A stretch of 64,000 nucleotides of DNA, from assembly GCA_934254825.1 (NCBI GenBank), contig CAKQMB010000013.1, positions 11,087 to 75,086 on the forward strand, read 5' to 3'. Positions 47,623 to 57,343 of this stretch are shown here, one piece after another. The notes below the pieces were generated by a model. The model had not been told where the DNA came from, did not search any database, and saw nothing but the letters and a program-made list of their open reading frames with translations. Made by a program: the position numbers and the translations under genes. The stretch's first letter is position 1. Every line of letters begins with the position of its first letter. Source of the DNA: an uncultured Clostridia bacterium (GTDB lineage: Bacteria > Bacillota > Clostridia > Christensenellales > Borkfalkiaceae).

Positions 47623-50600
47623 TTATACGTTTGCTCCTTTATATTCCAGAGAACCGTCGGTACAAACTATTTTAAACGCGCAGTTTCTGCCGAGACGAGA
47701 ATTACCCGTTGATACGATAGAATTCCATCTGCTCTTCGTTCCCGCGTAATTTACGGTTTGAAGCTTTCCGCAATTATTGAAAACATAATTACCCAAATTG
47801 CCGAGCGAACTTCCGAGCGACACTTTTACAAGCTCGGAACAGTTTCCGAAAGAATAATCGCCGATCATATAAACGCTTTTGCCGACGTCGATCTCCTCCG
47901 CTTCCGAGCAACCGTAAAACGCATAGTCGCCGATACTCGTCAACTTGTCTCCGAGATAAATACTGTCCCTGCCCTTTATGCCCGAACAACCGTAGAAAGC
48001 GTAATCGCCGATACTCGTAACGCCGCCGTTTACGATCTCTATTCTTTCGATTTTATCGCAATTATAGAAAGCGTAATCGCCGATTTTCGTCACGGAGTCG
48101 GGAATAACCAATATTCCGCCTATTTCGCCGCCGTTCACGGTGATTTTTTCGACGGGCGCAAACCAACCTCTGAGCAATTCCATATAATTATTGGTGACCC
48201 AGGTGTCTTTTGTCCCGAGATAATCTATTTTCTTTAAAATTTCGCACTCGTAAAACACGGAAGAACCGAACGCAACGCCGTTGCCTATCGACAAACTTTC
48301 AAGGTTGCCGCAATACGCAAACGCATTGTCGTCCAGAACCGAAACCCCGTTCGAGATGACAACGTTTTTCAAATTTACACAGCGCCGGAACGCGTTCTTG
48401 CCTACGGTTTTTACGCTGCCGGGGATCGTAACGTCCGTTATTTCTCCGCAATCCTTAAACGCACCTTCGGCTATTCTCGTCGTGCCGTTAGGTATAACGA
48501 GTTCGGACGGAAACGCCCCGCCGTTTATCGTCAACCTGAAATAATTACCGGCAACTTGCAGGACGGACGAAACATAATCGTTTTCGCACCAGTCTTTAAC
48601 GCTTCCTTCGAAGTTTACGTTATACAGATTGTCGCAGTTTCGGAACACGTCCGTACCGAACGCCTCCGCTTTCGATCCGAAAGAAACATATTGTAAAAAG
48701 TCGCAACCGGAAAAGGTAAAGGAGCCTATCGACCGAACTTTGCTTCCGATAACTACGCTTAACAGCGAATCGCAATCGGAAAACGCGTAGTCGCCTATCG
48801 TTTCCACCGTATCGGGAATAATTACGGAAACAAGGTCGCGGCATCTCATAAACGAGGCAACGCCGATATAAGTAACGCTGTCGGGAATTTCAATGCTTCG
48901 TATACCGCCGAAATCGGCAAACGCGCCGTCTTTTATTTCGGTTACCGTATCGGCGATAACGAGCGTACCGTTTTCGTCCACCGCTTTGAAATTTATCAAG
49001 GCGGAATTTACGCGGAGATTTTCCACACCTTCGAGGTTGCACCAGGAAGTTACGTCTCCGTTATAGGTTATTTCGCTTAACGAAGTACAGTTTACGAAAG
49101 CGCGGGTACCGATCGAAACGACGCTTCCCGGAATAACGATCTCCGTCAGCTCGGAGCAATCGCCGAACGCGTATTCCCCGATATTTTTTACGCCTTCCGA
49201 AATCGTAACTTCCGAGAAATCGCGTATCTTTGCAAACGCATAATCCCCTATCGTTACTATCCCCGCGGGAATTACGAGATTTCCGCGCAGTCCCTCGCCG
49301 CGGAAGATCACCTCTCTCACGCACGTTACGTCGCTCGTATTTCCGCTCATATTGCCGCCGGCATATCTTGCCTCGTCGGGTACATACCTGTCGGTACGAA
49401 GATTTTTTATTCCGTCTGTCTCGCACCAGGATTGAACACTGCCGTAATATTCTATCACGAAATCGCCGCAACCGGTGAAAGCGTCCTTTCCGACCGTTTT
49501 CAAAGAACCCTGAACATACGCGCGCTCGATACCCGAACAAGACAGAAAAGCTTCGTTTCCGATATGCGAAACTTTCGAATCGAGTTCGAGTCTGTTGATC
49601 GACGGACAATTCGCAAAAGCTCGCTCGCCTATATAAGAAAGGTTGCCTGCAAACACGACTTCCGCAAGTTTCGCGCAGTCGGCAAACGCGTAATCGCCGA
49701 TTTTTTCGGTATTTATTCCCACAAAAGCATATGCGAGACTTTCACAGCCGTAAAACGTGTATTTCCCTATTTCTTTAATATTTTCGGGGATTGTCACGCT
49801 GCCGAGATTACCGCACATATAAAAGGCGTATTCGCCGATAACTTCGAGATTTTGCGGAAGAGAAACGCTGTTTAACCCCGCGCAGCCGTAAAACGCCGCG
49901 TTGCCTATCGAGCTGACGCTATTCGGGATATTCGCCGACCTTAAACCGTCACAGCCGTAAAACGCGCCGTCTCCGATAGCCCTGATATCCGAGTTTGACG
50001 AAATAACGCTGTTTTTGCAACCCGTTATAAGAGTTTTGCTACTCTTTTCGATAAGGCAGTTTCCTGAGCTTATGTAGTTTTTGTTAGTGACTTCGACTAT
50101 TATTTTTTCTACGTTTTTACAACCCGTGAATGCCGAGGACGAAATATCCGTCACGCCCGAAGAAATCGAAATGCTCTTTGCGTAAACATACCCCGCGAAA
50201 GCATAATCGTCGATTTTTTCGACCGACGCGGGAATGACGAGCGCGGTCGATTCGCCGCCGCCGACATAAAAACGCCCGCCGCGCGATAACGGGTTTGCGA
50301 AAAAGTCGCCGAACCGAATATCGCACCAGTCGGCAATCGTTCCGTCGAAATAAACGTCGACGGCTCCGCAATTTTCAAACGCTCCGCTCCCGATATGCTT
50401 AACGCTTGCGGGAACGGTCACGCGGCTTAAATAGTAACAACCGTTTATAGCTTCCGCGGAGACGGAAGTAACGCCGTCGGGAATATCCAACGAATAAACC
50501 GACTTATCTCTTACCCCGACAAGCGTGACGTTATCGCCGTTTACGTCGAATTCGTAATTATATAAATCGCTTCGTTCCCTGAACTGCGCAAGCATACGGT

Positions 50601-52104
50601 AGGATTGATCTATTTCGAATGTGTAAACTTCTTCGCGACTTATATATCCGCCGTACTGACTGCTCCAACCTAAAAACTCGTAACCGAATTCGGGCTTGGC
50701 GACAAGCGTTACGCGTTCGCCGATACCGTATGTGCCGCTGCCCGACACCGTTCCGAAAAGGGTATTTTCGCTTTCCGCGATCACCTCGACGAAATCGCCG
50801 TATTTTGCAACGACTTTTTTGCCGTCCGCGGGATAATCCCAGACGGAAATCGATTTGCCGTTTCCGTCGGTCAGATGTTTACCGTCTATAAACCAGCCGA
50901 TAAATTTCTGTCCGCTTATCGTGGGGCAAGGAAGGGTGAACGTTTCCCCGAACGTGACGTTATACGAGTTGTCGCCGCGCAGATTTCCTTTGCCCGCGTC
51001 GAGAATTATCTTATACTCGACAGGCGTTTTATCTGCGTACAGATCGGTATCGACCCAAAGCACGCCTTGCGAAAAAGCTTCTCCGCTTTCCGTTTTCCAA
51101 CCGTTGAACGTGTAACCCTGAACATACGGTTCATAGTCCGTTTTAAAATCGGATCCCGCGGTTATCGTTACCGATTCCAGCTTCGTTTCGCCGTCGTAAA
51201 ACGTAATCGTTATAGACGATTTAACGAGAACGGTAACGTGATAATATAATTCTTCGCCGCCGTAAAGCGGAGTCGCGACGATAAGATATTTATTTTCGCC
51301 AGATTTTAAATCCGTTAAATTTTTTGAGTCGATTTCCTCTCCGCCGTTTTCGAAAGACTCGATAAGTTTCCAGGAATACGTCGAACTGCAAGTGATTTTC
51401 GCGCCGAGATCGAACGAATAAGTCCCCTCTTCCAAAGGGATAAATATGTCGTAACCTTTGATCGTCGCCCCGGGAAGGTTTACGGCGGTTATCGCGTCGA
51501 CGACTTGTTCCCATACGGCGTATAAAGTAATTTCCCCGGTAGCCTTGTCGTCGGCAAAACTCCAAAGTTTCGATCCGTTCGGCTCGGTCGCCCAACCTTT
51601 AAGAGCGTAACCTGTCCTTGCGGGCGTTTCCGAAACGGAAAACTTTGAGTTTTTCTTTACATAAATCGTTTTGCTTTCGTTGCCGTCCGAAAACTTTCCG
51701 CCGCAGGCGTTAAGAGTCACCGCGACTTTCGTTTTGTCGTTTTTATCGGCGTTTTCGAAATCCTCGGGAGTTTTACCGTCCTTGCAGAAATAAATCCTGA
51801 TAATCCCTGCGTCGAACAGAAAAACCCCGTTTTTTACCGGACCGGACATATACTCTTCGTCGTCGAGATACAAAACTATTTCGTCGCCGTTTTTCTTGAT
51901 TTTGCCCGAATTGTCGTTGTAATCGCTCCATTTCGAGCCGTCGAGTTTTACCCAGACTTCTTCCTGCTTTTCGCCGTTTATGTACGCGTAATAAGTACCG
52001 TTAAGATTTGCGCCGCAGCTTTTTATGAGAAAAACCGCGCCGACGATCATCGCCGCAAGAAGCACCGCTCCCGCCGCGATCAGAATTTTCTTCGTTTTCG
52101 ACAT
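47623..52104 (-). CDS. BspA-like leucine-rich repeat surface protein
   Basis: This is a 1493-residue protein with one N-terminal helix (8-27, then KSCGANLNG) acting as signal or anchor. It has a short beta domain (30-110) and InlB-type B-repeats (Flg_new-like) at about 123-200, 290-355 and 355-430, each with a GYxFxGW motif. After a divergent B-repeat (435-505), treponemal/BspA-type leucine-rich repeats (LRR_5) run to the end. Each LRR is about 23 residues with the pattern IPDSVTxIGDYAFYGCxxL. Six longer spacer modules with a YxGxxxxW(C) core interrupt the LRRs. Such proteins bind host or microbial partners at the surface. No sortase signal is seen at the C-terminus. It has a GGAGGGG ribosome site. 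Confidence 0.9.
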   Translation of the reverse strand: MSKTKKILIAAGAVLLAAMIVGAVFLIKSCGANLNGTYYAYINGEKQEEVWVKLDGSKWSDYNDNSGKIKKNGDEIVLYLDDEEYMSGPVKNGVFLFDAGIIRIYFCKDGKTPEDFENADKNDKTKVAVTLNACGGKFSDGNESKTIYVKKNSKFSVSETPARTGYALKGWATEPNGSKLWSFADDKATGEITLYAVWEQVVDAITAVNLPGATIKGYDIFIPLEEGTYSFDLGAKITCSSTYSWKLIESFENGGEEIDSKNLTDLKSGENKYLIVATPLYGGEELYYHVTVLVKSSITITFYDGETKLESVTITAGSDFKTDYEPYVQGYTFNGWKTESGEAFSQGVLWVDTDLYADKTPVEYKIILDAGKGNLRGDNSYNVTFGETFTLPCPTISGQKFIGWFIDGKHLTDGNGKSISVWDYPADGKKVVAKYGDFVEVIAESENTLFGTVSGSGTYGIGERVTLVAKPEFGYEFLGWSSQYGGYISREEVYTFEIDQSYRMLAQFRERSDLYNYEFDVNGDNVTLVGVRDKSVYSLDIPDGVTSVSAEAINGCYYLSRVTVPASVKHIGSGAFENCGAVDVYFDGTIADWCDIRFGDFFANPLSRGGRFYVGGGESTALVIPASVEKIDDYAFAGYVYAKSISISSGVTDISSSAFTGCKNVEKIIVEVTNKNYISSGNCLIEKSSKTLITGCKNSVISSNSDIRAIGDGAFYGCDGLRSANIPNSVSSIGNAAFYGCAGLNSVSLPQNLEVIGEYAFYMCGNLGSVTIPENIKEIGKYTFYGCESLAYAFVGINTEKIGDYAFADCAKLAEVVFAGNLSYIGERAFANCPSINRLELDSKVSHIGNEAFLSCSGIERAYVQGSLKTVGKDAFTGCGDFVIEYYGSVQSWCETDGIKNLRTDRYVPDEARYAGGNMSGNTSDVTCVREVIFRGEGLRGNLVIPAGIVTIGDYAFAKIRDFSEVTISEGVKNIGEYAFGDCSELTEIVIPGSVVSIGTRAFVNCTSLSEITYNGDVTSWCNLEGVENLRVNSALINFKAVDENGTLVIADTVTEIKDGAFADFGGIRSIEIPDSVTYIGVASFMRCRDLVSVIIPDTVETIGDYAFSDCDSLLSVVIGSKVRSIGSFTFSGCDFLQYVSFGSKAEAFGTDVFRNCDNLYNVNFEGSVKDWCENDYVSSVLQVAGNYFRLTINGGAFPSELVIPNGTTRIAEGAFKDCGEITDVTIPGSVKTVGKNAFRRCVNLKNVVISNGVSVLDDNAFAYCGNLESLSIGNGVAFGSSVFYECEILKKIDYLGTKDTWVTNNYMELLRGWFAPVEKITVNGGEIGGILVIPDSVTKIGDYAFYNCDKIERIEIVNGGVTSIGDYAFYGCSGIKGRDSIYLGDKLTSIGDYAFYGCSEAEEIDVGKSVYMIGDYSFGNCSELVKVSLGSSLGNLGNYVFNNCGKLQTVNYAGTKSRWNSIVSTGNSRLGRNCAFKIVCTDGSLEYKGANV

Positions 52105-52139
52105 AAATTAACCCCTCCGAAAAATACAAAAATTTATTT

Positions 52140-52163
52140 CGGTAAAACAAAACTTTTTGTTTT
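52140..52163 (-). terminator. Hairpin ahead of the LRR protein gene
   Basis: GTAAAACAAAA/TTTTGTTTTAC forms a 24-nt perfect inverted repeat between the esterase gene and the LRR gene. The T-run after it is interrupted, so it may act as a partial terminator or a leader hairpin. Confidence 0.5.
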
Positions 52164-52167
52164 ACTT

Positions 52168-53025
52168 TTATCTTGTGTAAATCCCCTGTTCTTCGAGCCA
52201 TTCCGCGGAAAGTCTTACCCACTCGGGAACGGAAACGGACATTTCTTTTACGGCTTTGTCCGTTTTGTAAACCGTCATATCCGCAACGGAAAGTCCGTGT
52301 TCGCCCTTTCCGAAAACGTGAACGGAAACGGGAACGCCCGCTTCCTTGTATTTCAGAGCGGCGGCAATCGCGTTCTGACAGGGTACGCAGTTATCGTTGA
52401 ACGTCGACCAGATAAACGCCGGCGCGGAATTTCCGTCTATAAGATTAAGCACGTCGACCTTTTTCATAAGTTCTTTGTTTTCTTCACCGCAAAGGTTTAT
52501 AAAACTTCCGATGTGGGCGAAAGCAATATCCGAAGAAATTACGGGATAGCCTAAAACTATCGCGTTCGGCTTCACGCATACGCTCGGCTTGAACACTTTG
52601 TCCACGTCGGGGCAATTATGAAAACTTCCGAGCATGGCGCAAAGGTGTCCGCCCGCGGAAAATCCTACGGCGGCGATCTTTTCGGGATCGATATGCAAAC
52701 TATCGGCATTGAGCCTTATGTAAGCCATAGCCATCGCCGCTTCGGCTATCTGATAAGGATATTTCAACGGCGAGTCCTCGGCGACGGAATAATTCAGAAT
52801 AAAAGCGTTAAAACCGAGCGACAAATATCTCATCGCAACAGGTTCGCCCTCTCTGTCGCTCACCATATAGTAACCGCCGCCCGGGATAACGAGCATCGCG
52901 GGAGCCTTCCTGTCAGGCTCGATTTCGGGGCTTAAATCCCTTATGTAAGATGTGAGAAGGCCTCTCGCGCCCTCGGGTTTTTTGATTTTAAAATATTCGT
53001 AAAGATCGATTTTTTGCGTTATCAT
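52168..53025 (-). CDS. Alpha/beta hydrolase, acetyl-esterase-like
   Basis: This is a 285-residue cytoplasmic esterase: PAMLVIPGGGYYMVSDREGE (the HGGG-like oxyanion region), nucleophile Ser in AAVGFSAGGHLCAMLG, an acid residue in STFNDNCVPCQNA, and His in FGKGEHGLSVAD. It resembles BD-FAE/axe1-like esterases that remove acetyl or feruloyl groups from xylan fragments. It has no signal peptide, so it would act on imported oligosaccharides. It is upstream of the LRR gene on the same strand and near the CE4-GH5 genes, which suggests shared glycan use. Confidence 0.88.
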   Translation of the reverse strand: MITQKIDLYEYFKIKKPEGARGLLTSYIRDLSPEIEPDRKAPAMLVIPGGGYYMVSDREGEPVAMRYLSLGFNAFILNYSVAEDSPLKYPYQIAEAAMAMAYIRLNADSLHIDPEKIAAVGFSAGGHLCAMLGSFHNCPDVDKVFKPSVCVKPNAIVLGYPVISSDIAFAHIGSFINLCGEENKELMKKVDVLNLIDGNSAPAFIWSTFNDNCVPCQNAIAAALKYKEAGVPVSVHVFGKGEHGLSVADMTVYKTDKAVKEMSVSVPEWVRLSAEWLEEQGIYTR

Positions 53026-53138
53026 ATTTTTTCTCCCGCAAAGTTTTTATTTAACGAATATATTTTAACACAAACGAGCGCATAAGAAAATCGTTTTCGC
53101 CGTATTTTAAAAAAAACGCAAAAAATATTTTCTTTTAA

Positions 53139-53167
53139 TTGATTTTCTCCTTTCGTTTTGGTATAAT
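53139..53167 (+). promoter_or_regulatory. Promoter of the DUF1846 gene
   Basis: TTGATT (53139-53144), a 17-bp spacer and TATAAT (53162-53167). The start is near 53174, giving a leader of about 46 nt. Confidence 0.75.
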
Positions 53168-53219
53168 AAACGATATTAAGCGAGCCGCATCCGGCGAGCC
53201 GCGGGAGAATGTTTTACTT

Positions 53220-54704
53220 ATGGATAAAATCGGTTTCGACAGCGAGAAATACTTAACCTTACAATCAGAAAAAATACTTGAAAGAATTGACGAATTCGGC
53301 GGAAAACTTTACATAGAATTCGGCGGAAAACTTTTCGACGATTTTCACGCGTCGAGAGTACTCCCGGGATTTGCGCCCGACAATAAGATAAAAATGCTCG
53401 GAAAGCTTAAAGACAGAGCCGAGATCGTTATCGTCATCAACAGTCACGATATCGAAAGAAACAAGGTGAGAGCCGACCTCGGGATCACTTACGATCTCGA
53501 CGTTCTGCGTCTTATCGACGTTTTCAAAAGCTACGGTCTGTTCGTAGGAAGCGTCGTTCTCGCCCAGTTCACCGAAGAAAACGAGCCTGCGAAAGCTTTC
53601 GAAACGAAACTCGCTTCGCTCGGAATTAAAACATATCGTCACTATCCGATAAAAGGCTACCCGAACAACATTCCGCTTATCGTGAGCGAAGAGGGTTACG
53701 GAAAGAACGATTTTATCGAAACTTCGAGAGACCTCGTCATAATAACCGCGCCCGGTCCCGGTTCGGGAAAAATGGCGACCTGCCTTTCCCAGCTTTATCA
53801 GGAACACAAAAGAGGACATAAGGTCGGCTACGCGAAATACGAGACTTTCCCGATCTGGAATCTCCCGTTAAATCATATGGTAAACCTCGCTTACGAAGCC
53901 GCGACAGCGGATCTTAACGACGTGAATATGATCGACCCGTGGCACCTCGCGGCTTACGGAAAACAAGCCGTCAATTACAACCGAGACGTCGAGATTTTCC
54001 CCGTTTTAAACGCTATTTTCGAGCAGATTATGGGCAAATCCCCATATAAATCCCCCACGGATATGGGCGTTAATATGGCGGGCTACGCGATCTCGGACGA
54101 CGCGGTCTGCGTGGAAGCGGCGAAACAGGAAATCATAAGACGTTATCTGAACGCTTTGGCGAGAGAAAGAAGAAACGATCTCGACCCGTCGGAGTCGGAT
54201 AAAATCGCGCTCATTATGAAAGGCAACAACATCAGCGTGGACGAAAGAAAGGTTTACGTTGCCGCGAACGATCTTTCCAAGCGTTACGACTGCCCCGTCG
54301 CCGCGATCGAACTTAAAGACGGAACGATCATAACGGGCAAGACGAACGATCTTTTCGGTTGTTCTTCGAGCATGATCTTAAACGCGCTCAAACATATCGC
54401 GGGTATTGACGACGGCATAGATTTGATATCGAAAAACTCGATCATTCCCATTCAGGATCTCAAAATAAAATATCTCGGAAGCAGAAATCCGAGACTGCAC
54501 GTCGACGAAATGCTCATTGCGCTTTCCTCTTCCGCGGAACACGACAAAAACGCCGCCTTAGCGATAGAAATGCTCCCGAAACTCAGAGACTGCGAAGTCC
54601 ACACGACGGTGATGCTCGCTCATAACGACGAGAAATTTTATCGCAAGCTGGGCATAAGGCTCACCTCGAACGCGATATTCAAAGACAACAAAAATTCTCA
54701 CTGA
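53220..54704 (+). CDS. DUF1846 family protein
   Basis: This is a 494-residue cytoplasmic protein of the conserved DUF1846 family (about 500 residues): GFDSEKYLTLQSEKILERID at the start, then VLPGFAPDNKIKML, IINSHDIERNKVR (here VINSHDIERN) and a P-loop-like APGPGSGKMATCLSQLY. The family has solved structures, but no settled activity that I know of; the loop suggests nucleotide or phosphate binding. It is monocistronic between its own promoter and a strong terminator. The ATG at 53220 begins family homology. Confidence 0.92.
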   Translation: MDKIGFDSEKYLTLQSEKILERIDEFGGKLYIEFGGKLFDDFHASRVLPGFAPDNKIKMLGKLKDRAEIVIVINSHDIERNKVRADLGITYDLDVLRLIDVFKSYGLFVGSVVLAQFTEENEPAKAFETKLASLGIKTYRHYPIKGYPNNIPLIVSEEGYGKNDFIETSRDLVIITAPGPGSGKMATCLSQLYQEHKRGHKVGYAKYETFPIWNLPLNHMVNLAYEAATADLNDVNMIDPWHLAAYGKQAVNYNRDVEIFPVLNAIFEQIMGKSPYKSPTDMGVNMAGYAISDDAVCVEAAKQEIIRRYLNALARERRNDLDPSESDKIALIMKGNNISVDERKVYVAANDLSKRYDCPVAAIELKDGTIITGKTNDLFGCSSSMILNALKHIAGIDDGIDLISKNSIIPIQDLKIKYLGSRNPRLHVDEMLIALSSSAEHDKNAALAIEMLPKLRDCEVHTTVMLAHNDEKFYRKLGIRLTSNAIFKDNKNSH

Positions 54705-54722
54705 AATAACGCGATTTTTAAA

Positions 54723-54765
54723 CGGCGGTCGTCGGAAATTCCGACGACCGCCGCATTTTTTGTTT
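54723..54765. terminator. Bidirectional terminator between DUF1846 and murC
   Basis: The perfect stem CGGCGGTCGTCGGAA/TTCCGACGACCGCCG is followed by CATTTTTTG, between convergent genes. Confidence 0.9.
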
Positions 54766-54774
54766 TTCGGATTT

Positions 54775-56106
54775 TCAATCGAGATATTTGCGGATTTTCT
54801 GTTCGAGATCGCCCGCGCCGAGAATTAGAACCGTATCGCCGCTTTTGACTTTGCACCTTAAAACAGCCGCCAGAGCCTCGGTATTTTCGAAATAATCGGC
54901 GTTCTTTAAGAGTTTCGCCAGATCCCTCGCGCTTCCGCCATCGATATACTCTTCTCTCGCGGCGAAAGTTTTATACAACATAAGATTTTCTATTCCCGAA
55001 AGCACCTTCACGAATTCGTCTTTCAAAAAAACGGTTCGGGAATATGTGTGCGGCTGAAAAACGGTATAAACCTTGCCGCTTTCGGCTTCCTTTATCGTTT
55101 TTATCGCCTCGGCGATTTCCGTCGGATGATGCGCGTAATCGGCGTAAACCTCGGCTTTTTCTATATTCCCGATATGCTCGAATCGCCTTTTTACCCCTTT
55201 GAAGCTTTCAAGTCCCTTTTTTATCTCTTTCACGTCCGCTCCGCACAAGTACGCGCACGCGCCCGCCGCCAACGCATTCAGAACGTTATGCCCGCCGAAC
55301 GCTTTCAGGCGTATTCTTTCGGTCTTCGCCCCGTAAACGTAAAAATCGAACGAATATCTGCCGTTTTTGCACACTATGTCGTCCGCGTAAAAATCGCAGG
55401 CTTTATCCGTTCCGTAAGTTACGACGTTTTCGTTTTTATACGAAGCGAGAGTTTTGTCCCCCGCATAAATTATCGCTTTACGCGCGCGGCCGAGAAATTT
55501 AAAGTAAGTATTGTCAAGCTCGGTCTCGTCCTTATAGCAATCCATATGATCGGGTTCGATGTTAAGACAAATCGCGATGTCCGCGTCGAACTTATCGAGA
55601 TTTCGCTTATACTCGCAAACTTCGCTTATGAAATATTCGTTTCCGCTCGCCGCAAAATTGCCGTATTTCAAATCAAAACCGCCTATATGCGCCGTAAAAA
55701 GCTTATTTGCGGCTTTAAACACATGAACAAGCATACAAGTCGCCGTCGTTTTTCCGTGGCAACCGCAAACGCCTATCCTCTTCCGGAAATTTTCGGAAAC
55801 TATTCTGAGAAGTTCGGCGCGTTTTAAAACGTACTGCTTGTTCCCGACGGCTTCTTTAAGTTCGGGATTGTCGGGTTTTATCGCGTCGGTGTACACCACG
55901 ACGTCTTTCCCGTCGACGTTTTCCGCGCTTTGCCCTATCGAAACCGCAATGCCCTCTTTCGAAAGATTTTCGAGATTTTCGCTCGGCGAAGTATCGCTTC
56001 CCGACACGTCGAACCCGACACGGTTAAGATAACGGGCAAGCGAACTCATACTCACCCCGCCTATTCCGATAAAATGGACTTTTAAAGTTTTGTTCTTTAT
56101 TTTCAT
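54775..56106 (-). CDS. murC: UDP-N-acetylmuramate-L-alanine ligase
   Basis: This is a 443-residue Mur ligase. Its N-terminal domain has HFIGIGGVSMSSLARYL, then the ATP motif GVCGCHGKTTATCMLV (Walker-like GKTT). The central NIEPDHMDCY and GGHNVLNALAA follow, with the C-terminal DYAHHPTEI. It adds L-Ala to UDP-MurNAc in peptidoglycan synthesis. The start at 56106 fits the family; an upstream ATG (56145) adds a basic tail. Unlike murF and ddl in this window, which are close together, it stands alone. Confidence 0.97.
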   Translation of the reverse strand: MKIKNKTLKVHFIGIGGVSMSSLARYLNRVGFDVSGSDTSPSENLENLSKEGIAVSIGQSAENVDGKDVVVYTDAIKPDNPELKEAVGNKQYVLKRAELLRIVSENFRKRIGVCGCHGKTTATCMLVHVFKAANKLFTAHIGGFDLKYGNFAASGNEYFISEVCEYKRNLDKFDADIAICLNIEPDHMDCYKDETELDNTYFKFLGRARKAIIYAGDKTLASYKNENVVTYGTDKACDFYADDIVCKNGRYSFDFYVYGAKTERIRLKAFGGHNVLNALAAGACAYLCGADVKEIKKGLESFKGVKRRFEHIGNIEKAEVYADYAHHPTEIAEAIKTIKEAESGKVYTVFQPHTYSRTVFLKDEFVKVLSGIENLMLYKTFAAREEYIDGGSARDLAKLLKNADYFENTEALAAVLRCKVKSGDTVLILGAGDLEQKIRKYLD

Positions 56107-56189
56107 ATTAAAATTGTATGCGCATTTCCGCGTTTTTTTACGCAATCTGACAAAATTTATAAAAAAAACCGAAAATTTTTAAATAACTA

Positions 56190-56218
56190 TTGAAAAAAAT
56201 CGCGAATTATAGTATGAT
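56190..56218 (+). promoter_or_regulatory. Promoter of spoVG
   Basis: TTGAAA (56190-56195), a 17-bp spacer and TATGAT (56213-56218), 46 nt ahead of the spoVG start. This is a vegetative sigma-A type promoter. Confidence 0.7.
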
Positions 56219-56264
56219 ATAAAAAAAGTCGGTTAAACCCCGACGCGATAAGGCGGTAAAAAAA

Positions 56265-56534
56265 ATGAGAATTACAGACGTGAGAATAAGACTCATGGAA
56301 AAAGACGACTCCAAATTAAAAGCCATAGCTTCCGTTACGATAGACGACAGCATCGCCGTTCACGACATTAAAATCGTGGACGGAACAGACGGATATTTCG
56401 TTTCGATGCCCTCGAAAAAAAGCGCGCGCGGCGAATACAGGGATATCGTTCATCCCATAAACAACGAAGCCCGCGCCGAGCTTACGAACGCCGTTATGGA
56501 AGCGTATAAACTCGAACTCGCAAAAACCGTATAA
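56265..56534 (+). CDS. spoVG: Septation regulator SpoVG
   Basis: This is an 89-residue protein typical of SpoVG: MRITDVRIRLMEKDDSKLKA at the start, VHDIKIVDGTDGYFVSMPSK in the middle, and DIVHPINNEARAEL near the end. It binds DNA or RNA and affects septation, sporulation and surface genes in several Firmicutes. Its length is normal. It is monocistronic, with a vegetative promoter and a terminator shared with the convergent sfp-type gene. Confidence 0.97.
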   Translation: MRITDVRIRLMEKDDSKLKAIASVTIDDSIAVHDIKIVDGTDGYFVSMPSKKSARGEYRDIVHPINNEARAELTNAVMEAYKLELAKTV

Positions 56535-56560
56535 TCCGACTTATACTTCCCTTGTTTCTT

Positions 56561-56599
56561 GAAAACGAGCCTCCCGAAAAATTCGGGAGGCTCGTTTTC
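56561..56599. terminator. Bidirectional terminator between spoVG and the PPTase gene
   Basis: GAAAACGAGCCTCCCGAA/TTCGGGAGGCTCGTTTTC is a perfect 18-bp stem. It overlaps the stop codon of the PPTase gene by two bases. Confidence 0.9.
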
Positions 56600-57269
56600 A
56601 TATTTCTTTAAGAACATATATTTTCACGTTTTCTTTATCGGTTGTCGAAACGGACAAAACGTAATCTCCCGATTTTTCGGTCAGAACGTTTTCGTTTTGC
56701 ACGTCGATTTTCTTCGGAGAAAAAACGCCGCTGCCCGCTCGCTTGTAAACGCTTTCTTTTTGCGTCCACAGCTTTAACGCGTCCTCCGCATTCAAGCTTT
56801 CTTTTTCGCCTATTTGCTTTAAAAAAGACGCGATAAACGGCTTATAGGCGCACTTTTCAAAAAAATTCGGCGCATATTCCACGTCTACGCCGCAAGGTTT
56901 CTCGGCTATAACGACCGCCGACGCGCCGAAAGTATGCGACAGCGAAAAACAAAATTTATCGCATATCCATTTTCCCTCGGGGGTCTTTTCGAAACGAATT
57001 TCGTCCGCATCCGATCCGTAAATTTCTTTCGCGGCGAAAAGCAAAAGCTTCCACACGGCAACTTTCTGCCGCCTTACTTTTTCGTTTTTCGAGTTTAAAA
57101 TCTCATCCGCTCTTTCTTTCGGAAAACCCGATAAATCGCATTCCGATACGCTTTCGTTTCCGCCGTCGTTTACGAGAAGATATACAAAAACTCCGCCGCG
57201 GATTTTCCCGTCGCGGTTCTTGTTCGATTTCAATATTATTTGTTTGTCTTTTAAATTCTCGCCCGTCAT
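56598..57269 (-). CDS. 4'-phosphopantetheinyl transferase, Sfp type
   Basis: This is a 223-residue enzyme that attaches the pantetheine arm to carrier proteins. The family motifs are FSLSHTFGASAVVIAEKPCG, VDVEYAPNFFEK (metal-binding Asp/Glu) and LKLWTQKESVYKRAG (WxxKEAxxK-like). An Sfp-type enzyme usually serves secondary-metabolite or special carrier proteins, but it may also serve fatty acid ACP. No carrier-protein gene is visible here, so its partner is unknown. Confidence 0.92.
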   Translation of the reverse strand: MTGENLKDKQIILKSNKNRDGKIRGGVFVYLLVNDGGNESVSECDLSGFPKERADEILNSKNEKVRRQKVAVWKLLLFAAKEIYGSDADEIRFEKTPEGKWICDKFCFSLSHTFGASAVVIAEKPCGVDVEYAPNFFEKCAYKPFIASFLKQIGEKESLNAEDALKLWTQKESVYKRAGSGVFSPKKIDVQNENVLTEKSGDYVLSVSTTDKENVKIYVLKEI

Positions 57270-57343
57270 AGCTTTTACAGTTTAACACAAACCGCAAAAA
57301 AAAGCAACGCCGAAAAACTCGTTTTTCGTATCCGCCCGCCGAT

